Source of the DNA: Paenibacillus turicensis
Lineage (GTDB): Bacteria; Bacillota; Bacilli; Paenibacillales; Paenibacillaceae
DNA: 64,000 nucleotides
Direction: 5' to 3'
Assembly: GCF_017873435.1 (NCBI RefSeq)
Contig: NZ_JAGGKG010000009.1
Coordinates: forward strand, 120,960-184,959
In this document: one piece after another, positions 37,074-46,512 of the stretch
How positions within the stretch are numbered: the first letter of the stretch is position 1
How the letters are laid out: every line of letters begins with the position of its first letter
Translations under genes and position numbers: made by a program
The notes under the pieces: model-generated
Database searches by the model: none
Told to the model about the DNA's origin: nothing
Seen by the model: the letters and a program-made list of their open reading frames with translations, nothing else

Positions 37074-38705
37074 ATGTGGAAAACAATCATTTCATATATT
37101 CCTAGCTGGCAAATATGGGCACAGGCTACAGCTGCATTTCTTCTTCCAACCTTATTTTATTATTGTTATCGTCGTGTTCGTTCCTTTGTAATAAATAAAA
37201 AGGATTATGGATATCAGCAAGCACATCCAACTTCCCCTAAACCGCTTGCTGGTGATTATAATACGGATCTTCAAGCTGTAAGAGAAGCGATAGGAAGTAA
37301 TGGAGATGTAAATATTCGAGATTTCATAATTAAGGGAACGAATATAAAGGCTACACTCATTTATATTGATGGCATGTTAGATCCACAAAGTATAAGTATG
37401 CAGGTTATGCGAATGTTAATGTACCAAGATCAAAGTGAACTGGACTATTGTTCCTCAGAAGAGCTAAATAAATATATTTTAAACAAAGTATTACCCATTG
37501 CAGATGTTGATGTGATTACGATGTTAGACGATCTTAATGAGTATGTGTTAAAGGGCTATACAGCATTAATGATCGAAGGGATGCCAGAAGTGTTATTGGT
37601 TGGAGTTCCCAGTGGTAAGACGAGATCGATTAGTGAACCTGTATCAGAGTCTCTATTGAGAGGACCAAGGCTTGGTTTCACAGAGGAATTAAGCGAAAAT
37701 ACTTCAATGTTGCGTAGGCAAGGGTATACAGAAGATTTAGAGATGAAAAAGTTTAAGGTTGGTACGCGAATTCGAAAAACATTAGTTATCGCATATATGA
37801 AAGGAATTGTAAATCAGGATTTACTGGCTGAGGTTGAAAAACGAATTAAAAATATTGATATGGATTTTTTCTTGGATGCTGGTTACGTTGAGCAATTAGT
37901 GGAAGATGACGTTTTGAGTCCATTTCAACAGGCACAAAATACAGAAAGACCAGATCGGGTAATTAGCTCCCTTTTGGAGGGGAAAATTGCGATTTTATTG
38001 GATGGCACACCATTTGCGTTAATAGTTCCTGTCACCTTTAGTATGCTTCTGCAATCACCAGAGGATTATTATGAGCGTTGGCTGCCTGCTAGCTTTTTAC
38101 GGATGTTGCGTTTCCTGTGTGCATTTATATCGTTAATGGCGCCATCGCTATACATTTCTTTTATTTCATTCCATCCAGGTCTACTTCCAACTGAATTGGC
38201 AATTACGATTATTGAAACGAGACAAGGAGTTCCTTTTCCATCTCTTGTTGAGGTACTGATTTTAGAAATTGCGATTGAAATTTTACGTGAAGCTGGCATT
38301 CGATTACCTAAACCAATTGGGCCTGCAATGGGGATCGTTGGTGGTTTGATTATTGGCGAAGCCGCTGTTCAGGCGGGGATTGTGAGTCCGTTTTTAGTTA
38401 TTGTCGTTGCGGTTACTGCAATATCCTCATTTGCGATTCCAATGTATAGTGCAGGAATAACACTAAGGCTATTGAGGTTCGCTGGCATGATGTTTGCTGC
38501 ACCACTTGGAATGTTTGGCACGATTATATTTTTCTTATTCCTATGCAGTCACTTAACGAAGCTGGAAAGCTTTGGGGTGCCTTATGTTACTCCATTTTCA
38601 CCGTTTCGCATCAGTGACTGGAAGGATTTGTACATTCGTGCTCCGCTTTCATTAATGGATAATAGACCTGACCTTATGAAAACACAAAACAAAAAACGAA
38701 GATAA
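37074..38705 (+). CDS. Spore germinant receptor subunit A (GerA family)
   Basis: 543 residues. Soluble N-terminal domain in two parts (about 60-320), with DFIIKGTN...IYIDGM and the RGPRLGFTE signature, then about five membrane segments (330-520) with the LPKPIGPAMGIVGGLIIG motif. Sits in the inner spore membrane with subunits B and C and forms the germinant-gated channel. SD GTGGGGAGTG before ATG. First gene of a three-gene operon. Confidence 0.95.
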   Translation: MWKTIISYIPSWQIWAQATAAFLLPTLFYYCYRRVRSFVINKKDYGYQQAHPTSPKPLAGDYNTDLQAVREAIGSNGDVNIRDFIIKGTNIKATLIYIDGMLDPQSISMQVMRMLMYQDQSELDYCSSEELNKYILNKVLPIADVDVITMLDDLNEYVLKGYTALMIEGMPEVLLVGVPSGKTRSISEPVSESLLRGPRLGFTEELSENTSMLRRQGYTEDLEMKKFKVGTRIRKTLVIAYMKGIVNQDLLAEVEKRIKNIDMDFFLDAGYVEQLVEDDVLSPFQQAQNTERPDRVISSLLEGKIAILLDGTPFALIVPVTFSMLLQSPEDYYERWLPASFLRMLRFLCAFISLMAPSLYISFISFHPGLLPTELAITIIETRQGVPFPSLVEVLILEIAIEILREAGIRLPKPIGPAMGIVGGLIIGEAAVQAGIVSPFLVIVVAVTAISSFAIPMYSAGITLRLLRFAGMMFAAPLGMFGTIIFFLFLCSHLTKLESFGVPYVTPFSPFRISDWKDLYIRAPLSLMDNRPDLMKTQNKKRR

Positions 38706-38734
38706 GCGAGTTGTAGATATTTGGGGGGGATTTC

Positions 38735-39838
38735 ATGTTCACGCGCTCAGATGACAAAATAACAACGACACAAGCGTCCATATTTTTAACGAACTCTGTT
38801 CTTGGAGCAGGTATTTTGACGTTACCAAGAGGTGTAGTGGAAATCGTAAAAACCCCAGATGTATGGTTGTCGGTTTTATTGGGTGGCCTAGTTGTACTAG
38901 GCGTAATATTCGTCATGGTGAAATTAAGTCAACAATTTCCAGGCCTTACCATTTACCAATATGCAAGATTAATTGTGGGTAAGATTCCAGGCGGCGCCTT
39001 GTGTAGTCTTCTAATCCTTTATTATTTAGTGATTGCTGCCTTTGAAGCAAGAGTATTAGTAGAGATTATGGTTTTTTTCTTACTTGAGGGCACGCCATCA
39101 TGGGCGATTGTCATTCCTTTTATTTGGGTGTCAACATATTTAGTTTTTGGAGGAATCAACTCCATCGCACGTGTGTTTCAAATTATTTTTCCCATCAGCG
39201 TATTTGTACTTGTGATTGCGTATGGGTTTAGTTTTCATTTGTTTGAAATTAATAACCTACGTCCGCTTTTAAGTGAAGGTTTAGTTCCTGTAGTTAAAGG
39301 CTTGAAATCAACAATATTAATTTATAGCGGATGTGAAGTAATTATGACGCTTGTAGGGCATATGGAGTGTCCAAAGGATGCTATGAAAGCAATGACAGTT
39401 GGAATTGGAATTCCCCTGCTCATTTATTTGTCTACTGTAATTGTTGTTATTGGTGGGATGTCTGTAGACGCGGTGATGCGCAGTACTTGGCCAACCATCG
39501 ATTTAATGAGGACGTTTGAAATTACAGGCTTGTTTTTTGAACGTTTTGAGTTTCCATTTTTAGTAATTTGGATTATGCAAATGTTTTGTAATTTCAGTAG
39601 TTTTTATTTCAATGCATCACTAGGTATCTCTCAGATATTTAAGGTCAGTCGAACATGGGCAATTTTAGGGGTTATCCCGGTCATATTTGTTTTTACGATG
39701 ATTCCTAAACGAATTAATGATGTGTTTAATCTTGGAAATGATATAGGGTATGCCGCTATAGTCCTCTTTTTCTTAGTTCCTTGCTTGTTATCTTTAATCT
39801 ATATTATTCGCAAGAAAGGATTGAAGCAGAATGTATAA
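38735..39838 (+). CDS. Spore germinant receptor subunit B (GerB family permease)
   Basis: 367 residues, ten membrane segments of the APC superfamily fold, with the start SVLGAGILTLPRG typical of GerB proteins. This subunit binds the germinant amino acid or sugar. SD GGGGGGAT before ATG. Overlaps the gerC-type gene by 8 bp. Confidence 0.94.
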   Translation: MFTRSDDKITTTQASIFLTNSVLGAGILTLPRGVVEIVKTPDVWLSVLLGGLVVLGVIFVMVKLSQQFPGLTIYQYARLIVGKIPGGALCSLLILYYLVIAAFEARVLVEIMVFFLLEGTPSWAIVIPFIWVSTYLVFGGINSIARVFQIIFPISVFVLVIAYGFSFHLFEINNLRPLLSEGLVPVVKGLKSTILIYSGCEVIMTLVGHMECPKDAMKAMTVGIGIPLLIYLSTVIVVIGGMSVDAVMRSTWPTIDLMRTFEITGLFFERFEFPFLVIWIMQMFCNFSSFYFNASLGISQIFKVSRTWAILGVIPVIFVFTMIPKRINDVFNLGNDIGYAAIVLFFLVPCLLSLIYIIRKKGLKQNV

Positions 39839-41030
39839 ATATATACCTAAATATAAACTGCTTATTATTCTAGCTACAATCGTATTTTTACTTCCAGGAT
39901 GCTGGAGTAGTAAAGAAATCGAAGATTTAAGTATTTATGCAGGAATTGCAATAGATGCGGCTAGACCAACTGAATTGGAGCAAAAATTCGTAGAAAAAGG
40001 ATCTAAGTCATACCAGAAAAAAGATGAGATCACACTTACAGTTCAAGTTGTTCCTGTAAAAGCGTTTGGCAGTAAAACAAAAACGGATAGTGGAAATGCA
40101 AGACAATTTAATAATGTAACAATATCAGGTAATTCAGTTCTTGAACTTATGCGTCAATATTCTATTTGGCGAGATCGGCCTGTAATTGGTCATCATTTAA
40201 AGGTGATTGTTATTTCAAATGATGCACTAAAAAAATACAAAGTAGGTGAACTTACTGATTTTATATTAAGAGACAATGATATTCGTCCTAGTGCACTTCT
40301 TTTTTTAAGTGAGGGAGATGCTAAGGAAACATTACTAACAAATAATCCTGGGGAAGTTCCAGCCTTTAAACTTCAGGACATGACGCGGAACACATTTCGG
40401 ACAAACAAAATTTTGAAAGGTTTTACTTTAACTCAACTAGATGAACATGCCAACTCCAAGCAAAGCTATATACTGCAAAATATTGTTTCAGCAAATGATC
40501 ATATTGAATTTTCTGGTGCGGGTATTATTAAAGGAGATACAGGATATTGGATAGGGAATTTAACCCAAGATGAAGTTGCCACTATAAACTTAATTAACGG
40601 AAATACAAAAGGAGGATTAATAAAAGCCTATAATAAGAGAGGAAAGCAAATTGTATATGAAATTAAAAATTTTAAAAGTAAAATGAGATGTACCGTAAAA
40701 GGGAATGATATCTCTTATCATGTTGAGCTTAAGTCGGATGGTCGATTAATTGAAAACTGGGATGATAAAGAAAATTTCTCTGAGATTCAAAATCAGGAGA
40801 AAGCAGAAAAGATTTTTGAGGAACACCTCCTAAAAATGATCCAATCCGTGATGAAAAAAACACAAAAGGTATATCAGGCAGATGTTATTGGTTTTCAAAA
40901 ATGTCTAAGTATTAGAAATCCTAAAATGTGGAAAAAAGTGAAGGATCGTTGGGATGAGGTTTATGCAAATATTCCAGTAGATTTTGATGTGAAATTAACA
41001 ATAACTGATTTTGGTGCCTCTACAGAGTAA
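39831..41030 (+). CDS. Spore germinant receptor lipoprotein subunit C (GerC family)
   Basis: 399 residues. Lipoprotein signal ending LLPGC (Cys at about 24), followed by WSSKEIEDLS typical of GerC. Three-domain Ger(x)C fold with the conserved DVIGF segment near the C-terminus. Needs diacylglycerol modification for function in B. subtilis. Overlap with the previous gene suggests coupled translation. Confidence 0.94.
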   Translation: MYKYIPKYKLLIILATIVFLLPGCWSSKEIEDLSIYAGIAIDAARPTELEQKFVEKGSKSYQKKDEITLTVQVVPVKAFGSKTKTDSGNARQFNNVTISGNSVLELMRQYSIWRDRPVIGHHLKVIVISNDALKKYKVGELTDFILRDNDIRPSALLFLSEGDAKETLLTNNPGEVPAFKLQDMTRNTFRTNKILKGFTLTQLDEHANSKQSYILQNIVSANDHIEFSGAGIIKGDTGYWIGNLTQDEVATINLINGNTKGGLIKAYNKRGKQIVYEIKNFKSKMRCTVKGNDISYHVELKSDGRLIENWDDKENFSEIQNQEKAEKIFEEHLLKMIQSVMKKTQKVYQADVIGFQKCLSIRNPKMWKKVKDRWDEVYANIPVDFDVKLTITDFGASTE

Positions 41031-41128
41031 TATAGATTGATTGACATTATTTTAATAGTTCCTTAAGATTTTTGATACGGGGAAGAATATTGAATCTTCC
41101 TAAATTCATATATAATGAGGGACTTGGG

Positions 41129-41584
41129 ATGCAAGAGGAACAACGTATTTCATTTATTAAGGAAGTTAATCATTTAAATATGGAATGTCACACTAGTATG
41201 TTGAAGGCCTTTCATCGTTTATTTGATGAAAATATAGTTGGACAGCAGGCTGTTTTATTACGTCATCTACATCTACATCATTGTTTAAATACAGGAGAGA
41301 TATCTAAATTAATGGATGTCTCTCCTAGTGCTGTGAGTCAAATTTTGTCTAAATTAGAGAAGGGACAATATATTAAACGAACTATTAATCCAGACAATAG
41401 AAGAGAGACTATCATCGAATTAGACTTTAATGGAAATAAATTCATAGAAAAATCCGAAAAAATAGAAAAACTTATGATTGAGCGTGTTTATTATAAGTTG
41501 GACGAAGCAGATCTTGTGGATATGCACCGCATTCTTAACAAGCTAAAACAGATCATTGTTTCTGAGTTCTTCACTGACGAATAA
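41129..41584 (+). CDS. MarR-family transcriptional regulator
   Basis: 151 residues from ATG 41129 (GAGGGA 6 nt upstream); an in-frame TTG at 41072 lacks spacing to an SD. Winged helix with recognition region NTGEISKLMDVSPSAVSQILSKLEKGQYI and wing NPDNRRETIIEL. It precedes the YcdB/SLH gene by 65 bp on the same strand. Target and ligand unknown. Confidence 0.88.
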   Translation: MQEEQRISFIKEVNHLNMECHTSMLKAFHRLFDENIVGQQAVLLRHLHLHHCLNTGEISKLMDVSPSAVSQILSKLEKGQYIKRTINPDNRRETIIELDFNGNKFIEKSEKIEKLMIERVYYKLDEADLVDMHRILNKLKQIIVSEFFTDE

Positions 41585-41649
41585 TACATTATATAGTATA
41601 CTAAGCTAGACATGTTATGGGAAAATTTACTTAGGAGGTTGAAGAAAAG

Positions 41650-44028
41650 TTGAGTTCAAAAGATGGAAACTCAGGAGCGAAAAGGCTGGTTCCAGCTTTA
41701 GCGATTACCCTCTCTCTTATATTGCCGCAAGGCTTAGTTTTAGCAGATTTCACGTCTAATACGACTATAGATGAAACAAAACAATTATTAAAGGAGGCGG
41801 CTGGGGATAACACTCCACTCCATAAATTAACGAATACCCCTGATCCCTCGTTGGTCAAAGTAAGTCAAGAGGAAGCGATTGAAAAAGTTAAATCGTTATT
41901 TCCAGTCCTTAAAAATAGCAAATCACAGCTAAGCTCTATTGAATTAGGCGTAAACAATTCATATCCTGCACCTAGAAATCAAATGGTATGGACGATGAAT
42001 TGGAGCTATAGTGAAAAAAATGTGACCTATGGATTTAGTAGCTCTGTTGATGCAATTACAGGCGATTTGATTCAAGGATATATCCACAACATTTATCAAA
42101 ATGATGAGTTTTACCCGCCTAAGCTTAATAGAGAAGAGGCGCTAAAAAAAGCGAAGCAATTAATTGTAAAGGCAGTTTCCTCAATTGAACTGGATGATCT
42201 TCATCTTAATCATACTGGTAGTAGCTTTGATGATTCATTGTTTGGACCTATGAAATACGGCTTTACATTTGATGTATATAAAAATGGGGTTCCATCAGAT
42301 GCCCAATATATCCGAATTAGTATAAGCTCAAATGGCGATTTATTAGACTTTTCTAGACCATCAGATCATTTTTATTATCCTTCTGCGACGCCTAAAATCA
42401 CCTTAGAAGAGGTCAAAAAGAAGCAGGAGGAAAAGCTGAATGTCCAATTAAAATATGTTCCTGTGTTTGGCAGTAATAAAGTTAATAATTGGGTTTTGGC
42501 ATGGGGTTTAGATCGGAATACTGCATTAATTTCAATTGATGCGAATAGTGGCCGAAGTTTAGATAATGAAGGGAATTTCATTTCTGATCAAGGGATTACC
42601 TATGCTTCGATAGATCAAGGGAAAACGATTTTTCAACCACGAAAATCTTCAGTAGAGCTTACTGGAGAGGAAGCGGCTAATATTGTAAAAAAAATACTCA
42701 AGGTGCCCGATGATCGCACCTTAATGACGCAATCAGTTAGAAACGATTATTGGAATAAAGATCGTAAAGTATGGAGCTTAACGTGGCAAAGTCCTGATCA
42801 AACTTCTTTAGGTGCATTGCCAGACCGAACGACAGCAGAAGTAGACGTTTTAACGGGTGAAATTATTAATTATTATTATCAGGAGTTTCCTACAATCGGC
42901 TTGGGAGTAGTAGCACCGGATATGAATAAAAAAGATGTGACAGCCAAACTTTCAGAGGAGGCATTAAAAAATAAGGCAATCGAATGGATTCAGCTGCTAT
43001 ATAATGATGCAAGTACAAATTTAAAGCTTGTTAATCGTAATAGTACTCATTCAACCAAAAATGAAAAGGAATTTACATATTCCTTTGAACGTTTTTATAA
43101 TGACATTGTTGTTGAAGGGAATGCAGCATCGTTAGTTTTGGATGATCAGGGGAACGTGATCTCCTATAATTCTAATCATTATAATCTTTCTAAAATGCCA
43201 AAGGATCCGAAAATTAAAATATCTAAGGAAAAGGCCCAAGAGATATACGCTTCGCTTGTGCAGCAACAGCTTCAATATAAAAATTTTGGGAGTCAGATCG
43301 TAAATGGAACGTATTCGGAGCCAGACATTCGTTTAGTATATACGACAGAATTTAAAGATAAGCAAAAAAACAATACGGTTTTAGATGCAATTACAGGACA
43401 ATGGACAAAGGTTTATGAAGAGTTATCGGTAAATCAAGAAGATCTGACACAGGTTAGTGATATTAAAGGCCATTGGGCTGAAAAACAGCTTAAGATACTG
43501 TTAGCGTATAATCTGTTAGATATTAAGGAGGGGATGGTGCAACCAAACGAGGTTTTGACTCAAGGTCAATGGTTGTCAATCATTGCAAAAGCAGTTAATC
43601 CTTATTATCAAAGCTATGGTAGCATTATAAATAATCAAAACCAAGATATAGCTGGCATCTCACCAGAGCATGAATATTATGCTCTAGCAAGCTTTGCACT
43701 GGAACGTCAGTGGATTTCTGATAAAGAGGTTCTGAATTTAAACGAAGCTCTTACAAGAGAAAAGCTAGCTGTACAGTTAGCTTCAATTTTGAAATATAAT
43801 AAAATCGCTAAATTTATGGAGAACGACACTACTGTAGCTAAGCTACGAGATATATCACAGATTAAGCATCGTGGTGAAGTTGCATTGGTAATGAAATTAG
43901 GACTTTTAAAGCCAACCAATGAACGGTTTAATGGTAAGGCCAAGGTGACTAGAGCGGAAGCTGCTGCAGTTATTATGAGAATGGTGGAATTACAAGGGAA
44001 AATTGATAGTAAGCTTACAGATCGATAA
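41650..44028 (+). CDS. Exported YcdB/YcdC-domain protein with C-terminal SLH-like region
   Basis: 792 residues from TTG 41650, 11 nt after AGGAGG. Signal peptide (about 1-32, ends LVLAD). Several PepSY-like YcdB/YcdC domains follow (VSQEEAIEKVKSLFP, LNREEALKKAKQLIV, LTGEEAANIVKKIL, and ISKEKAQEIYASLV each open one), each ending in a D-A/V-x-T-G strand. From about residue 605 an SLH-like region begins with VSDIKGHWAEKQL and continues with two weaker units (ALTREKLAVQLAS, KVTRAEAAAVIMRM). Predicted to sit on the cell wall. PepSY domains may inhibit proteases; role here unknown. Confidence 0.85.
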   Translation: MSSKDGNSGAKRLVPALAITLSLILPQGLVLADFTSNTTIDETKQLLKEAAGDNTPLHKLTNTPDPSLVKVSQEEAIEKVKSLFPVLKNSKSQLSSIELGVNNSYPAPRNQMVWTMNWSYSEKNVTYGFSSSVDAITGDLIQGYIHNIYQNDEFYPPKLNREEALKKAKQLIVKAVSSIELDDLHLNHTGSSFDDSLFGPMKYGFTFDVYKNGVPSDAQYIRISISSNGDLLDFSRPSDHFYYPSATPKITLEEVKKKQEEKLNVQLKYVPVFGSNKVNNWVLAWGLDRNTALISIDANSGRSLDNEGNFISDQGITYASIDQGKTIFQPRKSSVELTGEEAANIVKKILKVPDDRTLMTQSVRNDYWNKDRKVWSLTWQSPDQTSLGALPDRTTAEVDVLTGEIINYYYQEFPTIGLGVVAPDMNKKDVTAKLSEEALKNKAIEWIQLLYNDASTNLKLVNRNSTHSTKNEKEFTYSFERFYNDIVVEGNAASLVLDDQGNVISYNSNHYNLSKMPKDPKIKISKEKAQEIYASLVQQQLQYKNFGSQIVNGTYSEPDIRLVYTTEFKDKQKNNTVLDAITGQWTKVYEELSVNQEDLTQVSDIKGHWAEKQLKILLAYNLLDIKEGMVQPNEVLTQGQWLSIIAKAVNPYYQSYGSIINNQNQDIAGISPEHEYYALASFALERQWISDKEVLNLNEALTREKLAVQLASILKYNKIAKFMENDTTVAKLRDISQIKHRGEVALVMKLGLLKPTNERFNGKAKVTRAEAAAVIMRMVELQGKIDSKLTDR

Positions 44029-44065
44029 TGTGTACTACTGTTTATACAACAAGCGCTTGGTATTG

Positions 44066-44093
44066 GGTATCCGACAGGATACTCTTTTTTTTA
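44066..44093 (+). terminator. Terminator of the YcdB/SLH gene
   Basis: GGGTATCC / GGATACTC stem, loop GACA, T run of eight or more. Confidence 0.85.
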
Positions 44094-44168
44094 TAAATTC
44101 TACGATTATGAAAGAGCATTATGCGTTATACTTGTAAAGACATCAACTGAGAAGGAAGGCTACGAAAC

Positions 44169-44516
44169 ATGAATCTAGGTAAAAAAAACCGTCTCGCTAT
44201 TATTTTAGCGTTACTATTTCTTGTGTATGCAATTGGCTTTGCACTGTATTTTAAAGGGCGTGGCGGTACAATTCCGATGTGGTTTATTGGAACGTTACTG
44301 CTTGGACCTATTATTATTTTTGTAAGAGGCTTAATTAGCTTCCTGACTCAAATGAAGATACGCAATAAGGTTGTTTGTGCAAATTGTGGTGAAACGATTC
44401 ACAAAAAATCACCTTATTTGATTCAATGTCCAAGCTGTCATCAAAATCTATATGTTAAAAATGAGAAAACCGAAGAGAATGAAGTAAATGAACAAAATAA
44501 ATCTATAGGAAGCTGA
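44169..44516 (+). CDS. Small membrane protein with zinc ribbon
   Basis: 115 residues. Two membrane segments (about 8-28 and 36-58) and a cytoplasmic zinc-ribbon-like CANCGE...CPSCHQ (two CxxC pairs, 16 residues apart). No named family recognised. SD GAAGGA before ATG. The nagZ-like gene starts 2 bp after its stop, so both are cotranscribed. Confidence 0.75.
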   Translation: MNLGKKNRLAIILALLFLVYAIGFALYFKGRGGTIPMWFIGTLLLGPIIIFVRGLISFLTQMKIRNKVVCANCGETIHKKSPYLIQCPSCHQNLYVKNEKTEENEVNEQNKSIGS

Positions 44517-44518
44517 TT

Positions 44519-45775
44519 ATGAGATTACGATCACTGACTTTTCTAATGGTATTGCTCCTCACGGGGTGTGTTTTTACAGAACAAGATACAGCTAGAAATA
44601 CAGCAAAGGATCATAATATTAATTATAATACCGACACGCCTTCTTCACCTACTGAGTCTAACCAACCACAAAAAGACCCCATCCAGGACAAGCTAAAGGA
44701 GCTTTCTGTTTCTGAAAAGGTTGGCCAGCTTATTATGGCTGGAATAGATGGGACAGAGGTTGATGAAGCTGCGAAGGAGCTAATACGTAGCTATAACGTG
44801 GGTGGTTTTATTTTCTATAGTACTAATATTAAAAAAGAGAACGAAGCTGTTCAGCTATTAAATGATCTAAAGCAACTCAACGCACAACAGAAATCAGGTG
44901 TTCCTCTCTTTATGAGTGTCGATGAAGAGGGAGGAAAAGTATCACGGATGCCCTCGACGCTTAAAAAAATCCCATCTGCTAAAAAAGTAGGGGATACGAA
45001 AAACGAACAGCTTGCTACCCAGATTGGTAAAGTGATTGGTGATCAGCTACAGTCGTTTGGACTTAATATGGACTATGCACCTGTACTTGATGTAAATAGT
45101 AACCCCAAAAACCCTGTCATTGGTGATCGGGCTTATGGAAATGAGATCAACATTGTTAGTCAGATGGGGATTGCAGTGATGAAAGGGTTGCAGCAAAGAA
45201 ATGTTATTCCAGTCGTCAAGCATTTTCCAGGGCATGGAGATACTTCAGTAGATTCTCATATTGGGTTACCGATTGTAAAGCATAATATAGAACGATTAAG
45301 ACAGCTTGAGTTGGTGCCTTTTAAGCAAGCTATTGCTAAGGGGGCTGACGCGGTGATGATTGCGCATATTCTAATGCCTCAGATAGACAATAGTGCTCCT
45401 GCTTCATTTTCATCCATCATTATTCATGATCTGCTTCGAGCAGAGTTAGGCTTTACAGGTGTCGTAATTTCCGACGATATGACGATGGGAGCGATTACGG
45501 AGCATTATGATATGGGCGAAGCTACTGTTAAATTTATCCAAGCTGGTGGTAACGTAGTGTTAATTGGACATGGAATGGAAAATATCCAAAGTGTTGCAAA
45601 AGCACTTACAGATGCAGTCCAGCAAGGTGAGATTACACCCAAAATGCTTGATGAACGGGTAACTCAAGTTTTACAGCTTAAACAAAAATATAAGCTTACT
45701 GATCATCAGCAGGCAATAGGACCAGATGTAAAGCAGATTAATGAGCGAATTGCCGAGCTCCTAAAGCAGTTTTAG
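44519..45775 (+). CDS. nagZ: Beta-N-acetylhexosaminidase, GH3 lipoprotein (NagZ type)
   Basis: 418 residues. Lipobox LLTGC (Cys about 17), Ser/Thr/Asn spacer, then a GH3 barrel. The NagZ motif KHFPGHGDTSVDSH with the catalytic Asp-His dyad and the nucleophile Asp in ISDDMTMGAI are present. Removes GlcNAc from cell-wall fragments outside the cell, feeding muropeptide recycling. It lacks the second C-terminal domain found in B. subtilis NagZ (YbbD), so is a short form. Ends overlap the convergent alkyltransferase-like gene by 4 bp. Confidence 0.9.
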   Translation: MRLRSLTFLMVLLLTGCVFTEQDTARNTAKDHNINYNTDTPSSPTESNQPQKDPIQDKLKELSVSEKVGQLIMAGIDGTEVDEAAKELIRSYNVGGFIFYSTNIKKENEAVQLLNDLKQLNAQQKSGVPLFMSVDEEGGKVSRMPSTLKKIPSAKKVGDTKNEQLATQIGKVIGDQLQSFGLNMDYAPVLDVNSNPKNPVIGDRAYGNEINIVSQMGIAVMKGLQQRNVIPVVKHFPGHGDTSVDSHIGLPIVKHNIERLRQLELVPFKQAIAKGADAVMIAHILMPQIDNSAPASFSSIIIHDLLRAELGFTGVVISDDMTMGAITEHYDMGEATVKFIQAGGNVVLIGHGMENIQSVAKALTDAVQQGEITPKMLDERVTQVLQLKQKYKLTDHQQAIGPDVKQINERIAELLKQF

Positions 45776-46101
45776 CATTGATCATTATGAACTGCAGATG
45801 GGATGTATAAGAAGGTGTCAAGTGGAATTCGCTTACCAGCGATCACAGTGACACCTTCTTCTTCTAATAGCTGACCCTGCATAAAAGTATACTCATCATT
45901 TTTAATAGCTATTTCCCCTTGCTTATTAACAACGCGGTGCCAAGGTAAATTATATTTTTGACTCATACTATGTAAAATTCGTACAACTTGTCTAGCGGCT
46001 CTAGGACTTCCCGCCGCCTTGGCAATTTCCCCATAGGTTGTAACCTTACCGACAGGAATACCTTGAATGATTGCAACTACTCTACTTGTAAATGGTGTCA
46101 T
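45772..46101 (-). CDS. Alkyltransferase-like protein (ATL), MGMT fold without the acceptor Cys
   Basis: 109 residues. DNA-binding helix-turn-helix of the O6-alkylguanine alkyltransferase fold (GKVTTYGEIAKAAGSPRAARQV) with the Arg finger. The active-site motif PCHRV reads PWHRV, so the Cys that accepts the alkyl group is replaced by Trp. ATL proteins such as E. coli YbaZ and fission yeast Atl1 bind O6-alkylguanine and hand it to nucleotide excision repair. ATG 46101 lies 8 nt after GGAGAG. uvrC is in the same window. Confidence 0.88.
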   Translation of the reverse strand: MTPFTSRVVAIIQGIPVGKVTTYGEIAKAAGSPRAARQVVRILHSMSQKYNLPWHRVVNKQGEIAIKNDEYTFMQGQLLEEEGVTVIAGKRIPLDTFLYIPSAVHNDQC

Positions 46102-46120
46102 ATCTATCACTCTCCGTTTA

Positions 46121-46335
46121 ATAAAGCTTATAATAGAAACCTAGTACTTAACCGCGAGAAGAAGCTGGGAGCTACGATTCAGAGAGTTCTTGCGATTGTT
46201 GTTAAAATCAAATTCCTCTATTTAAGTATATTTAAGGGTGGAATTTGATTTTAAGAGACAACCTTCAGAATCTCTCTGTCTCTTCGCTAGTTTGGGTTTG
46301 TGGTCAAGCACTAATTTCAAGATTCAACCTTAATG
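46121..46335 (+). repeat. Dispersed palindromic repeat, copy C
   Basis: About 215 bp, the best preserved fold: core GCTACGATTCAGAGAG, perfect inner stem TTAAAATCAAATTCC (46202-46216) / GGAATTTGATTTTAA (46240-46254), right core AGAATCTCTCTGTCTC, ends with CAAGCACTAATTTCAAGATT. Lies between divergent ATL and DUF1361 genes. Confidence 0.85.
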
Positions 46336-46512
46336 ATACGATCGTTCATTAGAAAGATAAAAGATAAGTTAATTGTAATACACAATTACCAATGTTCATA
46401 TACAGCTAAAAATACAATTAACTAAATAACAAATTACAGAAATATAGTAACTATATGTACAGCAATACGTTGTATACTATAACGAATTTATTTCTTGGAG
46501 GACAACTACAAC

